64,000 nt of DNA from Nitratireductor aestuarii (GCF_014641695.1 NZ_BMIF01000004.1:1-64000); one strand, 5' to 3'; counted from the first letter of the stretch, positions 38,164 to 47,231 are shown. Numbers and translations: made by a program. Notes: a model not told the origin generated them from the letters alone.

Positions 38164-39041
38164 CCGCACAGGTAACAACAGCGTCCGCCGAAGCAATCGC
38201 CCCAAAGCGTAAGCTCGGGCGGGCAATGACCAAATTCCTCAAGAACCGCAGCGCGGTCTTTGGCGGCGCGCTCGTGCTGCTCTTCGTGCTCCTGGCAATC
38301 TTCGCCCCACTGATTGCCACGCATGATCCGTTCCAGACGAGCTTCACCACCATCCGCAAGCCGCCTTCTGCCGCCTTCTGGCTCGGCACTGACGAACTCG
38401 GCCGCGATATTTTCACGCGCATGCTCTATGGCTCCCGCGCCTCGCTGATGGCTGGCGTCATCTCGGTCACGATCGCTGTCATCGTGGGCGTGCCGCTCGG
38501 CCTGATCGCCGGCTACTACGGTGGCTGGACCGATGCGGTCATCTCGCGCATCACCGAAGCGCTGCTGGCGATCCCGTTCCTGATCCTCGCCATCGCGCTT
38601 GCCGCCTTCCTCGGACCAAGCCTGACGAATGCCATGATCGCCATCGGTCTTTCCGCCGTGCCGATCTTCATCCGCCTCACCCGCGGACAGGCACTGGCGG
38701 TGAAGACGGAAGACTATGTGGAGGGTGCGCGTGCCATCGGCCTGCCGAACCCGCTGATCATGGCCCGCTACATCTTCCCGAACGTGTTGCCCCCGATCAT
38801 GGTGCAGGCAACGATCACCGTCGCTACCGCGATCATCGCAGAAGCTAGCCTGTCGTTCCTGGGACTTGGCCAGCAGCCGCCAAACCCGTCATGGGGCTCG
38901 ATGCTGAACACGGCCAAGAACTTCATGACGCAGGCGCCCTGGATGTCGATCTTCCCCGGCGGAGCGATCTTCCTGGTGGTGCTCGGCTTCAACCTTCTCG
39001 GCGACGGTCTGCGCGACGCGCTCGACCCCCGCGACAACTGA
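38160..39041 (+). CDS. Peptide-type ABC transporter permease, DppC type
   Basis: 293 aa starting in a 4-nt overlap (ATGA) with the DppB-like gene. Diagnostic segments are WLGTDELGRDIFTRMLYGSRASL, the coupling region ALAVKTEDYVEGARAIGLPN and ASLSFLGLGQQPPNPSWGSML, and the C-terminal FNLLGDGLRDALDPRD. An N-terminal cytoplasmic stretch of about 25 residues precedes the first helix, as in DppC. Confidence 0.94.
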   Translation: MTAQVTTASAEAIAPKRKLGRAMTKFLKNRSAVFGGALVLLFVLLAIFAPLIATHDPFQTSFTTIRKPPSAAFWLGTDELGRDIFTRMLYGSRASLMAGVISVTIAVIVGVPLGLIAGYYGGWTDAVISRITEALLAIPFLILAIALAAFLGPSLTNAMIAIGLSAVPIFIRLTRGQALAVKTEDYVEGARAIGLPNPLIMARYIFPNVLPPIMVQATITVATAIIAEASLSFLGLGQQPPNPSWGSMLNTAKNFMTQAPWMSIFPGGAIFLVVLGFNLLGDGLRDALDPRDN

Positions 39042-39074
39042 TGTCTTGCCGCGCCCGAGGGCGCGGCCGTTCTA

Positions 39075-39126
39075 GTTTTACGCAATTCCGGACGGGAAAC
39101 CGGTCTCCAGTTTCCTTGGAATCGCT
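39075..39126. repeat. RIME-like module A, inverted partial copy
   Basis: 52 nt matching the reverse complement of module A of the 40943 copy, from GTTTTACGCAATTCCGGACG to CCTTGGAATCGCT, with several substitutions. It lies 33 nt after the DppC-like stop and 19 nt before the ggt-like start, so any hairpin would sit in the 5' leader of that gene. Confidence 0.7.
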
Positions 39127-39145
39127 TAGTTTTGGGAGCTTTCTC

Positions 39146-40945
39146 ATGATCACGACACGCCCCGAGATCCTCGGTACTTTTGGCGTCATCACCACCACCC
39201 ACTGGCTCGCATCAGCATCGGGCATGTCCATACTGGAAAAGGGCGGCAATGCCTTTGACGCTGCTGTCGCTTCCGCGTTTGTGCTGCAGGTCGTGGAGCC
39301 GCATCTGGTTGGCCCCGGCGGCGAAGTGCCGATCATCTTCCACTCGGCGCGCACCGGGAAGACGCAGGTTCTCTGCGGCCAGGGCTCCGCTCCCGCAGCA
39401 GCAACGCTTGAGCGTTACAAGAGCGAAGGCCTTGAGCTGATCCCCGGCAATGGCATGCTGTCCACTGTGATCCCGGGTTCGTTCGACGCCTGGATGCAGC
39501 TGCTGCGCGACTATGGTTCGCTGCCGCTGGCCGATGTTCTCGCACCGGCGATCTTCTACGCCGAGAAGGGTCATCCGCTGCTGCCGCGCGTGTCTAACAC
39601 GATCGCGGGGCTCAAGGATTTCTTTGAGCGTGAATGGCCGACCTCGGCTGCCTTCTTTACGCCGGGCGGACGTGTTCCGGCTCCGCGCGAAATCTTCCGT
39701 AACGAGGCGCTCGCCAATACCTGGAAGCGCATCATCCGCGAGAGCGAGTCCGTCAAGGGCAACCGCGAAGCGCAGATCGAGAAGGCACGCGACGCGTTCT
39801 ATCGCGGCTTTGTGGCTGAAGAGATCGACCGCTTCGTGCGCGAGACGGAAGTGATGGACGAGAGCGGCTCGCGCCACAAGGGCGTGATCACCGCCGACGA
39901 CATGGCGAAGTGGCAGGCGACCTACGAAGAGCCGCTCACCTACGATTACCACAACTACAAGGTCCACAAGATCGGCCCGTGGGGTCAGGGTCCGGTGTTC
40001 CTTCAGACGCTGGCGCTGCTAAAGGGCTTTGACCTTGCCAAGATGGATCCGAAGGGACCGGAGTTCATCCACACGGTCACCGAGGCCATGAAGCTCGCCT
40101 TCGCCGATCGCGAGTACTACTACAGCGACCCGAAGTTCGTTGACGTGCCGATAGATGTACTGCTGTCCGACGCCTATAACGACGAGCGGCGCAAGCTGAT
40201 CGGCGAGAAGGCTTCGCTCGACCTGATCCCGGGCGTTGTGCCGGGCTATGAGGCGCAGGTGGAGCGCATGCATGAGGCGCTGAGCCGTCTGTCACGCGTA
40301 TCGGCACCCGATGCCGTCAACAACGAGCCCACCATGGCCGACATGCGCGCCTCCGCTCGCAAGGGCGACACGGTGCATCTCGATGCCATCGACGCCGAGG
40401 GCAACATGGTCGCCGCGATGCCTTCCGGCGGCTGGTTCCAGTCGTCGCCATACATCCCGTCGCTGGGCTTCATGCTCAACAGCCGCGCGCAGATGTTCTG
40501 GCTCGAGGACGGGCTGCCGGCGACGCTGGCTCCCGGCAAGCGCCCGCGCACGACGCTCACCCCTTCCCTCGCCCACAAGGGTGGCAAGCCGTACCTCGCC
40601 TTCGGCACCCCCGGTGGCGACCAGCAGGAGCAGTGGCAGCTGCTGTTCTTCCTGCGCCATGCCCATCATGGCCTGAACCTGCAGGAAGCGATCGACATGC
40701 CGATGTCGCACACGGCGCATTTCCCGGGCTCCTTCTACCCGCGCGAGCGCAAGCCCGGAAACCTCGCTGTAGAGGAAAGCTTCGGCAAGGAGACGCTGGA
40801 GGCACTGGCCGCCCGCGGACACCAGCTGGAAACCGCGCCAGCCTTCACCATCGGCCGCATGGTTGCGGCTGCCCGCGAGGAAAACGGCCTGCTCAAGGCC
40901 GGCGCCACCTCGCGCCTGATGCAGGCATACGCGATCGGCCGCTAG
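39146..40945 (+). CDS. Gamma-glutamyltransferase-family Ntn hydrolase, no visible signal peptide
   Basis: 599 aa from the ATG at 39146 with GGGAG 7 nt upstream; longer frames would overlap the permease gene. The GGT fold is recognisable: HWLASASGMSILEKGGNAFDAAVAS, VEPHLVGPGGE, and the autoprocessing site GDTVHLDAIDAEGNMVAAM, where Thr409 is the expected nucleophile of the small subunit, then FGTPGGDQQEQWQL. The N terminus has no signal peptide, so the enzyme is probably cytosolic. The region equivalent to the E. coli Arg that holds the gamma-glutamyl carboxylate reads SAPAAATLERY here and seems to lack that Arg, so the substrate may not be glutathione. The peptide-transporter operon in front suggests it processes the imported compound. 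Confidence 0.85.
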   Translation: MITTRPEILGTFGVITTTHWLASASGMSILEKGGNAFDAAVASAFVLQVVEPHLVGPGGEVPIIFHSARTGKTQVLCGQGSAPAAATLERYKSEGLELIPGNGMLSTVIPGSFDAWMQLLRDYGSLPLADVLAPAIFYAEKGHPLLPRVSNTIAGLKDFFEREWPTSAAFFTPGGRVPAPREIFRNEALANTWKRIIRESESVKGNREAQIEKARDAFYRGFVAEEIDRFVRETEVMDESGSRHKGVITADDMAKWQATYEEPLTYDYHNYKVHKIGPWGQGPVFLQTLALLKGFDLAKMDPKGPEFIHTVTEAMKLAFADREYYYSDPKFVDVPIDVLLSDAYNDERRKLIGEKASLDLIPGVVPGYEAQVERMHEALSRLSRVSAPDAVNNEPTMADMRASARKGDTVHLDAIDAEGNMVAAMPSGGWFQSSPYIPSLGFMLNSRAQMFWLEDGLPATLAPGKRPRTTLTPSLAHKGGKPYLAFGTPGGDQQEQWQLLFFLRHAHHGLNLQEAIDMPMSHTAHFPGSFYPRERKPGNLAVEESFGKETLEALAARGHQLETAPAFTIGRMVAAAREENGLLKAGATSRLMQAYAIGR

Positions 40946-41049
40946 AGCAATTCCAGGAAAAGTGGGAACCGGTTTTCCGTCCGGAATTGCGTTAAAACAA
41001 TGGGTTAGATCATTACAGCGTTTCTGTGAAACACTGAAATGATCTGACC
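40943..41049. repeat. RIME-like intergenic element, full length
   Basis: About 107 nt with the same two modules and linker lengths as the 13498 copy. Module A reads AGCAATTCCAGG to GGAATTGCG. Module B has stem bases 41006-41020 and 41032-41046 around the invariant TTTCTGTGAAA. The TAG stop codon of the ggt-like gene is again the first three bases. Confidence 0.8.
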
Positions 41050-41072
41050 GCGAACGGAGGCAGGCATTCGAG

Positions 41073-41106
41073 CCCCTCGATGGCCATCGCTGTCGAGGGG
41101 TTTTCT
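41073..41106 (+). terminator. Rho-independent terminator of the peptide-transporter operon
   Basis: CCCCTCGA / TCGAGGGG (8 bp, 12-nt loop) directly followed by TTTTCT on the plus strand, just past the RIME-like element. Confidence 0.8.
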
Positions 41107-41111
41107 CTGGC

Positions 41112-41615
41112 TTAATTCTCAGAACTCTGCGGCAGACAGTTCCTGGCGATGTCGCGGACGATCATGCGGGACGCCCTGAACCAGGCTTCATCCGTATCGC
41201 CCCTGTAGGTGAGGAAGCGGTCGCAAGCCGGATCGTTGGTCTCAAGATCAAAGACCGCGAATTTCACCCAGCCGACGAGCGTGCTCATCTTGTGGAAGTA
41301 GCCGAGGAGCATGTACTGCGCGCCTTTTTCGCGAGCCTGGTCCATGAGTTCGACGAGCCCCGGAGCGCAGTTCCCGCAATCGAGCAGTGAAGGCTCGACC
41401 AGCTTCGTCTTGGCAAGTTCGCTGACTGCAGTCTGCATCGCATCGTGCAGCCGCCGTTCGTGATCCGCCGTCTGGTCGCGCACTTCGCCGGACGTATCGC
41501 GAAACTGGAAGGGAACGATCACGAGACCGGGCCCGGCCTCCTCTGCGCCAGCGATTGGTGGCGCGAGCACAAGCAACAGAAATGCGATTGCGGCAATGAC
41601 ACGGGCACCGGGCAT
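41112..41615 (-). CDS. Secreted small protein, DUF2380/DUF3280-like
   Basis: 167 aa. A signal peptide ends PPIAGAEE (about residue 24). The mature protein has VIVPFQFRDTSGEVRDQTADHERRL, a Cys pair C-G-N-C around residue 80, and GAQYMLLGYFHKMSTLVGWVKFAV, then DRFLTYRGDTDEAWFRASRMI. The VxPFxFxDTSGExRDQTAxHxxRL pattern resembles small periplasmic proteins annotated as DUF2380/DUF3280; I am not certain of the family number. The function is unknown. It is convergent with the ggt-like operon. Confidence 0.65.
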   Translation of the reverse strand: MPGARVIAAIAFLLLVLAPPIAGAEEAGPGLVIVPFQFRDTSGEVRDQTADHERRLHDAMQTAVSELAKTKLVEPSLLDCGNCAPGLVELMDQAREKGAQYMLLGYFHKMSTLVGWVKFAVFDLETNDPACDRFLTYRGDTDEAWFRASRMIVRDIARNCLPQSSEN

Positions 41616-41685
41616 TGTTCCTCCTCCCCAATGGAGTCCTGGCGGATACTACCGGAGCAACGGCAACGTGTCAGTCAGAGGTGCC

Positions 41686-43146
41686 CTATCTGACCGGACC
41701 GGCAGCCGACGAGAGCTGCATCGGCTCCCGAACACCTGCCCCTCTCCGCGTGTCCGCAACGACCTTCATGATCGACTCGTGAGCATAAACAGTACGACGA
41801 CCGGAATCGACAAGTAGCGCGATGTCTTCCTTCGGCAAGGCAAGGCGGGTCGGCACCTGGTTCAGCCTGTCTTCGGTCTCCTGGTCGAGATCGGCGAAGG
41901 CCAGGTGCTCCACCACCACATTCACGTCTCGGCAGTTCCAGCCGCTGGTGGTACCACGGATGCGGCGGACCGTCTCCAGCGGCAGGGAGCAGCGATATTC
42001 GATCAGCTGTCGCTTCCAGTCGTCCATCGCAAGCACGAGCGCATCGATGCCTTCGCGCAGAGCGGCAACCATGTTGGTGTCGATGGCTGCTTGCAGAAGC
42101 GGCGCAATGCCGGGGCCATGCATGGCCTCACCCCATTTCGCGGTCTGTCCGCGACCTGCATCCGCCACGAGGAAAAGCATGTTACGAACCTTGACCCCAT
42201 CCTCCGCCGAGAGCGGTCCGTAGGGTGTGCGGGCAGACGCGCGGGCCAGCACAAGGCCGGTGATGCCCAGATTGTCGGTCAAACCGCCGTCAAGCAGCCT
42301 CACATATTTCAGGCTGGGGTTCTGTCGGTAGGAAGCAAGCGCGTCGGCATAGGCATGGAGACGCAGTGATGTGTTGGGATCGTCCAGTGCACGTGTCATC
42401 CAGGCCGGCTGCTGGTAGGGGCAATCGGCGCTCGGCGCCTGAAGCACCATCGGCGCAAAGACGACCGGGAAGGATGCGGAGGCGGCTACGGCGTCAGCGA
42501 TCTTGAGCGCTTCAAGGTCACTGCAGAGGGCCGCAAACGTGTCCTCGTTGAAGAGGAAGGGCGTGCGGTTATAGACGTCCGATGCTGTGACCCAGAGGGC
42601 GGGAGCGTTCTTGTGCCGGAGGTTGGCAAAGGTCGCGCCTTCATAGAGGTTTTCGTCCAGCCACCTGCCGAAGGAGCTGCGGTCGTTGGCGCCGCCGTGC
42701 AGAACGCGCACGAGATTGGCCGGGTTCAGCCCCATCCGCATCGCGCTTTCCGGGTTCTGATGCAGGAACCGCTGGTCGAAATCCTGAAAGCCGTCGCTGC
42801 CCTTCAGGGCAAAGTAGCTGGCCATCACCGCGCCGCCGGAAACGCCCGCGACGACCCGCACATTGTCCGCCATGGAACGGCGGTAAGGGACCTCATCGAT
42901 GATGAGTTCGTCCAGCGCCGTCAGAACGCCGTAGGAGAAGGCGGAAGCCCGCATGCCACCGCCTGAGAAGGCAAGGCCAATGACGGTGGAGCCATCGTCT
43001 CCCACGTCCGGAATATATTCTGGCGAACCGGGCCGGGATTCGGAGGTCAGCGTGTTGATCGGCCCGATGTCCTTGATCGAACAGCCTGCAAGGATCACCA
43101 GCGCCGACAGCGCCAAGCCGCGAATTGCCCCCAAGATATGCCGCAA
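41686..43146 (-). CDS. Patatin-like phospholipase lipoprotein
   Basis: About 486 aa from a TTG at 43146 (GGAG 7 nt upstream). This start gives a typical lipoprotein signal with lipobox L-A-G-C; the frame is open to a GTG at 43188. Patatin motifs: the oxyanion loop SGGGMRASAFSYGVL, the nucleophile Ser in GVSGGAVMASYFAL, and the catalytic Asp in LLDGGLTDNLG. It should be a membrane-anchored serine-Asp lipase facing the periplasm or outer surface. The region after residue 330 has no recognisable domain. Start-codon choice is uncertain; the product call is firm. Confidence 0.88.
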   Translation of the reverse strand: MRHILGAIRGLALSALVILAGCSIKDIGPINTLTSESRPGSPEYIPDVGDDGSTVIGLAFSGGGMRASAFSYGVLTALDELIIDEVPYRRSMADNVRVVAGVSGGAVMASYFALKGSDGFQDFDQRFLHQNPESAMRMGLNPANLVRVLHGGANDRSSFGRWLDENLYEGATFANLRHKNAPALWVTASDVYNRTPFLFNEDTFAALCSDLEALKIADAVAASASFPVVFAPMVLQAPSADCPYQQPAWMTRALDDPNTSLRLHAYADALASYRQNPSLKYVRLLDGGLTDNLGITGLVLARASARTPYGPLSAEDGVKVRNMLFLVADAGRGQTAKWGEAMHGPGIAPLLQAAIDTNMVAALREGIDALVLAMDDWKRQLIEYRCSLPLETVRRIRGTTSGWNCRDVNVVVEHLAFADLDQETEDRLNQVPTRLALPKEDIALLVDSGRRTVYAHESIMKVVADTRRGAGVREPMQLSSAAGPVR

Positions 43147-43385
43147 AAGTCCACTCCAGCCAAAACAGTTATTGGTTATACCCAACACCTCCTTTGCTTA
43201 CAATAAAAGGCACTCCCAACGGTCCAGGGATTGAAACTAGGGTAAACCGGCTTCGGGAATCCACCGTATTTCGGGTTGCAGACCCAATGTTGCCTTCTAG
43301 GTGATTGAAGAGTGTCCTACACTTAGCCGGCCATCAGGAGCGGCGACCAGGACCGCATAGCCGTGTCGTTCAGAAGGGGCTTCCC

Positions 43386-44621
43386 GTGATCATCGGACCG
43401 ATCATCCCAATCCTTACCAGCGTTGCGCTGATGATCCTCGGCAGCGGCGCCCTTTCCACGGTGATCGGCATCCGGCTGGACGCGAACGGCTACAGCCCCA
43501 TTGCCGTCGGTATCGTCACGGCGGCTTATTACACCGGACTGACGCTTGGATCGCTGCAGAGTACCCGCCTGATCAGTCGCGTGGGGCATATCCGGGCGTT
43601 CGCCGCCTTTGCCTCGATCTTCTCGGCAGCAACCCTCGGACATGCCCTCCTGCCCGGCATTGTTGCCTGGTGCGGCCTCAGGTTCGTCATCGGCATCTGC
43701 GTCGCCGGTATCTACATGTGTGTGGAGAGCTGGCTCAACGACCACGCGACGAACGAGACCCGCGGCAAGATCCTGTCGCAATACATGATCACGCTCTACG
43801 CAGCGATGGCAGCGGGGCAGCAGCTCATCAACTTCGACAAGCCGGGCGCAGCATTCCTGTTCATGATCATCGCCATCCTGCTGTCGTTGTCGCTCGTGCC
43901 GATCGCGCTCACGCGCGCCACGGCCCCTGCCCTCCCCAACACAGCCACCGTGGGGCTGAAGAAGCTCTACCTCGCCTCGCCGCTCGGCGTGGCGGGCGCA
44001 TTCCTCAGCGGTGGGCTCGCCGGCGCACTCTACGGTCTTGGCCCCGTCTATGGTGCGCAGTCGGGTTTCAGCATCTCGGGCACCGCTACCTTCATGACCG
44101 TGCTCATCGCCGGCGGCGTCTCGCTGCAATGGCCGCTCGGCTTCCTGTCGGACGTCTTCGACAGACGGCGGGTCATCAACGCCATCTCGATTGCGATGAC
44201 GTTCGTCTCGATACTGCTGGTGATGCTGCCCAGCGACGAAGGCTGGCTTTTCTCCGGACTGGCCTTCCTGTTCGGCGGCCTGCTCTTCAGCCTCTATCCA
44301 CTTTCGATGGGTCACACCAACGACCACGTGAGCAAGGAAGAGATGATCGGCACCAGCGGCGCGCTCATCCTGCTCAATTCCTTCGGCGCCATCCTCGGAC
44401 CGCTCGTCGCCTCATGGGCGATGTCGCTCATCGGCCCGGAGGGCCTGTTCCTGTTCATGGCGATCGGCGCGGCAGGCCTTGGCGCGTTCGGCATCTGGCG
44501 AACCTTCGTCCGCGAGTCTCCATCGGCGGAAGACCAGATGGCATTCCAGCCGATTCCGCAGACCTCACCGGCCGTGGTGCCGCTGCATCCGGAGGCGGAG
44601 GAAGACGTTGCGGCCCAGTGA
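43386..44621 (+). CDS. MFS transporter (YcaD-like)
   Basis: 411 aa from a GTG at 43386 with AAGGGG 6 nt upstream. Twelve hydrophobic segments in two halves are visible. MFS landmarks are GYSPIAVGIVTAAYYTGLTLG, the MFS loop LISRVGHIRAF, and the second-half FLSDVFDRRRVINAI. GIYMCVESWLNDHATNETRGKILSQYM in helix 4/5 is characteristic of the YcaD-like group. The substrate is unknown. The last 40 residues form a hydrophilic acidic tail. The gene is divergent from the patatin gene. Confidence 0.87.
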   Translation: MIIGPIIPILTSVALMILGSGALSTVIGIRLDANGYSPIAVGIVTAAYYTGLTLGSLQSTRLISRVGHIRAFAAFASIFSAATLGHALLPGIVAWCGLRFVIGICVAGIYMCVESWLNDHATNETRGKILSQYMITLYAAMAAGQQLINFDKPGAAFLFMIIAILLSLSLVPIALTRATAPALPNTATVGLKKLYLASPLGVAGAFLSGGLAGALYGLGPVYGAQSGFSISGTATFMTVLIAGGVSLQWPLGFLSDVFDRRRVINAISIAMTFVSILLVMLPSDEGWLFSGLAFLFGGLLFSLYPLSMGHTNDHVSKEEMIGTSGALILLNSFGAILGPLVASWAMSLIGPEGLFLFMAIGAAGLGAFGIWRTFVRESPSAEDQMAFQPIPQTSPAVVPLHPEAEEDVAAQ

Positions 44622-44763
44622 GAAAATCTTTCTTCCTGGTGCGCACCAAATCCGGCCGAAAATGCTCGGAAAAGGAATCGTTCAGACTAGAAATAGCCGC
44701 ATCGTGAACAGCTGCAGATAAAAGATTTGGCCTTTGATATCAGCAGCTAAGATAATCCGCTCG

Positions 44764-44885
44764 GAAAAATTTTTCACGTGGCGGTTGTCATCGATCATCA
44801 TATCTTTATTTTGCCATATTCGCACCCGGAACCGTTAGCCGGGATAAATCTTCAAGGAGGTGCAAGGATCTCGTTCCGAAGATCC
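44764..44885. promoter_or_regulatory. ehu upstream region: palindrome and leader hairpin
   Basis: The 278-nt stretch 44622-44899 contains a perfect palindrome GAAAAATTTTTC (44764-44775) and, near the start codon, a GGATCT/AGATCC hairpin (44866-44885) just ahead of the GGAGG ribosome site of ehuB. The palindrome could be a regulator site and the hairpin could affect translation. Neither is shown to act. Confidence 0.35.
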
Positions 44886-44899
44886 AATGGAGGTAACCT

Positions 44900-45781
44900 T
44901 TGAACACCATCAATACATCTGACGCGGAAGGTCTTTTGTCCAAAGGCCTGAAAGTTCTTGCAGCAGCCAGTGCCATCACTTTGGGACTCGTCGCAGGAGC
45001 TCACGCGCAATCCACCCTGGAAAAGGCGAAAAACGAGGGCGTTATCCGCATTGGCTTTGCCAATGAAGCTCCCTACGGCTACGCCACCCCTAGCGGCGAA
45101 CTCACCGGTGAAGCACCGGCCGTCGCCAAGGAAATCTTCTCCCGTCTCGGCATCGAAAGTGTGGAGGGGGTGCTGACCGAATTCGGTTCGCTGATCCCGG
45201 GCCTGCGCGCCGGGCGGTTCGATGTCATCGCAGCCGGCATGTTCATCACGCCCGAACGCTGCGCTCAGATCCAGTTTTCCGAGCCGTCCTATGGCATCGG
45301 CCAGGCCTTCCTGGTTCCTGAAGGCAACCCCAACAATCTGACTGACTACAGCTCTGTTGCCGAAAATGCAGACATGAAGCTTGCGGTGCTCGCCGGCGGC
45401 GTGGAACCGGGCTATGCGGAACAGGCCGGTGTCAGCCAGTCGCAGCTCATGATCCTTCCGGATCAGGCGAGCCTGGTAAATGCGGTCCGTTCGGGGCGCG
45501 CTCAGGCGGCAGCGCTGACCGCGCTATCGATCAAGCAAATGGCCGATGCCAATGACGGCGTGGAATCCACCGAGCCGTTCGGTGAAGTTGCAGGCCAGTC
45601 CGTGGTAGGTCATGGCGGCTTTGGTTTCCGCCCCGACGATACCGAGCTCTATGAAGCGTTCAACGAAGAACTGAAGAAATTCGTAGGCACGCAGGAGCAT
45701 ATCGAGCTCGTGACCGAGTTTGGTTTTGGCGAAGGCTTCATGCCCACCAAGACTACGGCTGAACTCTGCGCCGGCGAATAA
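44900..45781 (+). CDS. ehuB: Ectoine/hydroxyectoine ABC transporter binding protein EhuB
   Basis: 293 aa from a TTG at 44900, supported by GGAGG 6 nt upstream. The signal peptide ends GAHAQS after a long N-region. EhuB-specific segments are IGFANEAPYGYATPSGELTGEAP, VLTEFGSLIPGLRAGRFDVIAAGMFITPERC, FSEPSYGIGQAFLVPEGNP and the C-terminal FGFGEGFMP. In S. meliloti EhuB binds ectoine and hydroxyectoine with high affinity in the periplasm. The operon order ehuBCDA is the canonical one. The hydrolase genes for ectoine breakdown (eut/doe) are not in this window. Confidence 0.92.
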   Translation: MNTINTSDAEGLLSKGLKVLAAASAITLGLVAGAHAQSTLEKAKNEGVIRIGFANEAPYGYATPSGELTGEAPAVAKEIFSRLGIESVEGVLTEFGSLIPGLRAGRFDVIAAGMFITPERCAQIQFSEPSYGIGQAFLVPEGNPNNLTDYSSVAENADMKLAVLAGGVEPGYAEQAGVSQSQLMILPDQASLVNAVRSGRAQAAALTALSIKQMADANDGVESTEPFGEVAGQSVVGHGGFGFRPDDTELYEAFNEELKKFVGTQEHIELVTEFGFGEGFMPTKTTAELCAGE

Positions 45782-45804
45782 AGGAACGTTCTTGATGAAG
45801 TGGA

Positions 45805-45832
45805 GTTTCCGCTAGCGCAAGCTGGCGGAAAC
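45805..45832 (+). other. Intercistronic hairpin with GNRA tetraloop between ehuB and ehuC
   Basis: GTTTCCGCTAGC pairs with GCTGGCGGAAAC (12 bp, one T-G) around the tetraloop GCAA, 23 nt after the ehuB stop. A GNRA loop on a 12-bp stem is very stable. Such structures after binding-protein genes protect the upstream mRNA and give excess binding protein (malE precedent). Confidence 0.7.
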
Positions 45833-45840
45833 ATAGCTCT

Positions 45841-46569
45841 ATGCCTTTGAAATCAATAGTTGTCACTGCGATCATTGCCTTTGCCGCGGGTCTCGTCTTT
45901 GCGAGCTTCGCGGGCTATGAACTATTCATTCCCGGCCTGCTGGAAGGCACGTGGATCACCATAAAGATAACTTTGGGGGGCGCCCTGCTGGCTGTCGTCG
46001 CAGCTTTCATTGCGGCGCTTGCGAAGATGTATGGCCCAGCGCCCATTCGCTGGCTCGCGACCTGCTACATCGAGGTTTTCCGCGGCACGTCTGCCCTCGT
46101 CCAGCTGTTCTGGCTCTTCTTCGTGCTCCCCCAGCTCGGGGTGACGCTGAGCCCCATGATGTCTGCCATCCTTGCGCTTGGCCTCAACATCGGCGCCTAT
46201 GGCGCGGAAGTGGTGCGCGGCGGCATCAACGGCGTCTCGCGCGATCAATGGGAAGCGACCATCGCGCTCAACATGAGCCGCCCGCTGGCGCTGCGCAGGA
46301 TCATCCTGCCGCAAGCCTTCATTGCCATGATCCCGCCGTGGGGGAACCTTTTCATCGAACTTCTGAAGTCGACCTCGCTCGTCTCGCTGATCACCATCTC
46401 GGACCTGACATTCCGGGCGCAGCAGATGAACCAGGCGACGTTCCGCACCCTCGAGATCTTCACGCTGGTGCTCCTCATCTACCTGGGTATTTCACTGCTG
46501 ATCACCTTCGGCATGAGGGCGCTTGAGCGGATCGCCACCGGTGGCATTGTCAGAGGCAGGGCGAGCTGA
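45841..46569 (+). CDS. ehuC: Ectoine/hydroxyectoine ABC transporter permease EhuC
   Basis: 242 aa of the HisMQ permease type. It has about five helices. The family motif is YIEVFRGTSALVQLFWLFFVLP, then GAYGAEVVRGGINGVSRDQWEATIALNMS, the coupling loop, and IPPWGNLFIELLKSTSLVSLITI. It starts 9 nt after the ehuB/ehuC hairpin. The four genes together form a complete amino-acid-type importer. Confidence 0.9.
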   Translation: MPLKSIVVTAIIAFAAGLVFASFAGYELFIPGLLEGTWITIKITLGGALLAVVAAFIAALAKMYGPAPIRWLATCYIEVFRGTSALVQLFWLFFVLPQLGVTLSPMMSAILALGLNIGAYGAEVVRGGINGVSRDQWEATIALNMSRPLALRRIILPQAFIAMIPPWGNLFIELLKSTSLVSLITISDLTFRAQQMNQATFRTLEIFTLVLLIYLGISLLITFGMRALERIATGGIVRGRAS

Positions 46570-47231
46570 TGTTCTGGGATTGGGAATATGCCTTCGAAGT
46601 TCTGCCGGTGCTGGCCGGCGCTTCGATCATCACCATTCAGGCAACCGTGCTGGGTTTCATCCTCGCACTCGTGCTCGGTCTGATCTTCGCCATCATGCGC
46701 ATGTCGCGCAACAGGGCCATCAGTGGCGCCACGACGGCGGTGGTCGAGTTCATCCGCTCAACGCCGCTGCTGATCCAGATCTTCTTCATCTACTTCGTGC
46801 TTCCGGAATTCGGCATCGTGCTGGATGCCTTCCTAGCTGGAACGCTGGCACTCGGCATTCACTATGCGACCTACTGCTCGGAAGTTTATCGCGCAGGCAT
46901 CGAAGCCATACCGCGCGGCCAGTGGGAGGCTGCCACAGCACTCAACCTGAGCCCTACGACAACCTTCCGGGACATCATCATCCCGCAGGCGATCCCGCCT
47001 GTAGTGCCGGCGCTCGGCAATTATCTGGTGGCGCTTTTCAAGGAAACGCCCCTGCTCTCGGCGATTGCCGTTCTGGAGCTGATGCAGACAGCCAAGATCC
47101 TCGGCTCGCAGAACTTCCGCTACATCGAACCCATCACGCTGGTGGGCGGATTCTTCCTCATCTTCAGCCTGATCGCGTCGGCGGCAAACCGCTACGCCGA
47201 GCGCAGGCTCTCAACCATCGGTAAGCGATAA
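46569..47231 (+). CDS. ehuD: Ectoine/hydroxyectoine ABC transporter permease EhuD
   Basis: 220 aa HisMQ-type permease. Its ATG shares one base with the ehuC stop codon (TGATG). Motifs: VVEFIRSTPLLIQIFFIYFVLP, HYATYCSEVYRAGIEAIPRGQWEAA and PALGNYLVALFKETPLLSAI. It pairs with EhuC as the heterodimeric membrane part. Confidence 0.9.
   Translation: MFWDWEYAFEVLPVLAGASIITIQATVLGFILALVLGLIFAIMRMSRNRAISGATTAVVEFIRSTPLLIQIFFIYFVLPEFGIVLDAFLAGTLALGIHYATYCSEVYRAGIEAIPRGQWEAATALNLSPTTTFRDIIIPQAIPPVVPALGNYLVALFKETPLLSAIAVLELMQTAKILGSQNFRYIEPITLVGGFFLIFSLIASAANRYAERRLSTIGKR

Noticed and set aside
38891-39145. 85-residue N-terminal extension of the ggt-like frame
   Set aside because: It overlaps the DppC-like gene and crosses the RIME-like fragment; the ATG at 39146 has a good ribosome site and matches the family's N terminus.
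43323-44327. Minus-strand frame (about 334 codons) opposite the MFS transporter
   Set aside because: Low-complexity His/Glu/Arg-rich translation of the transporter's complement.
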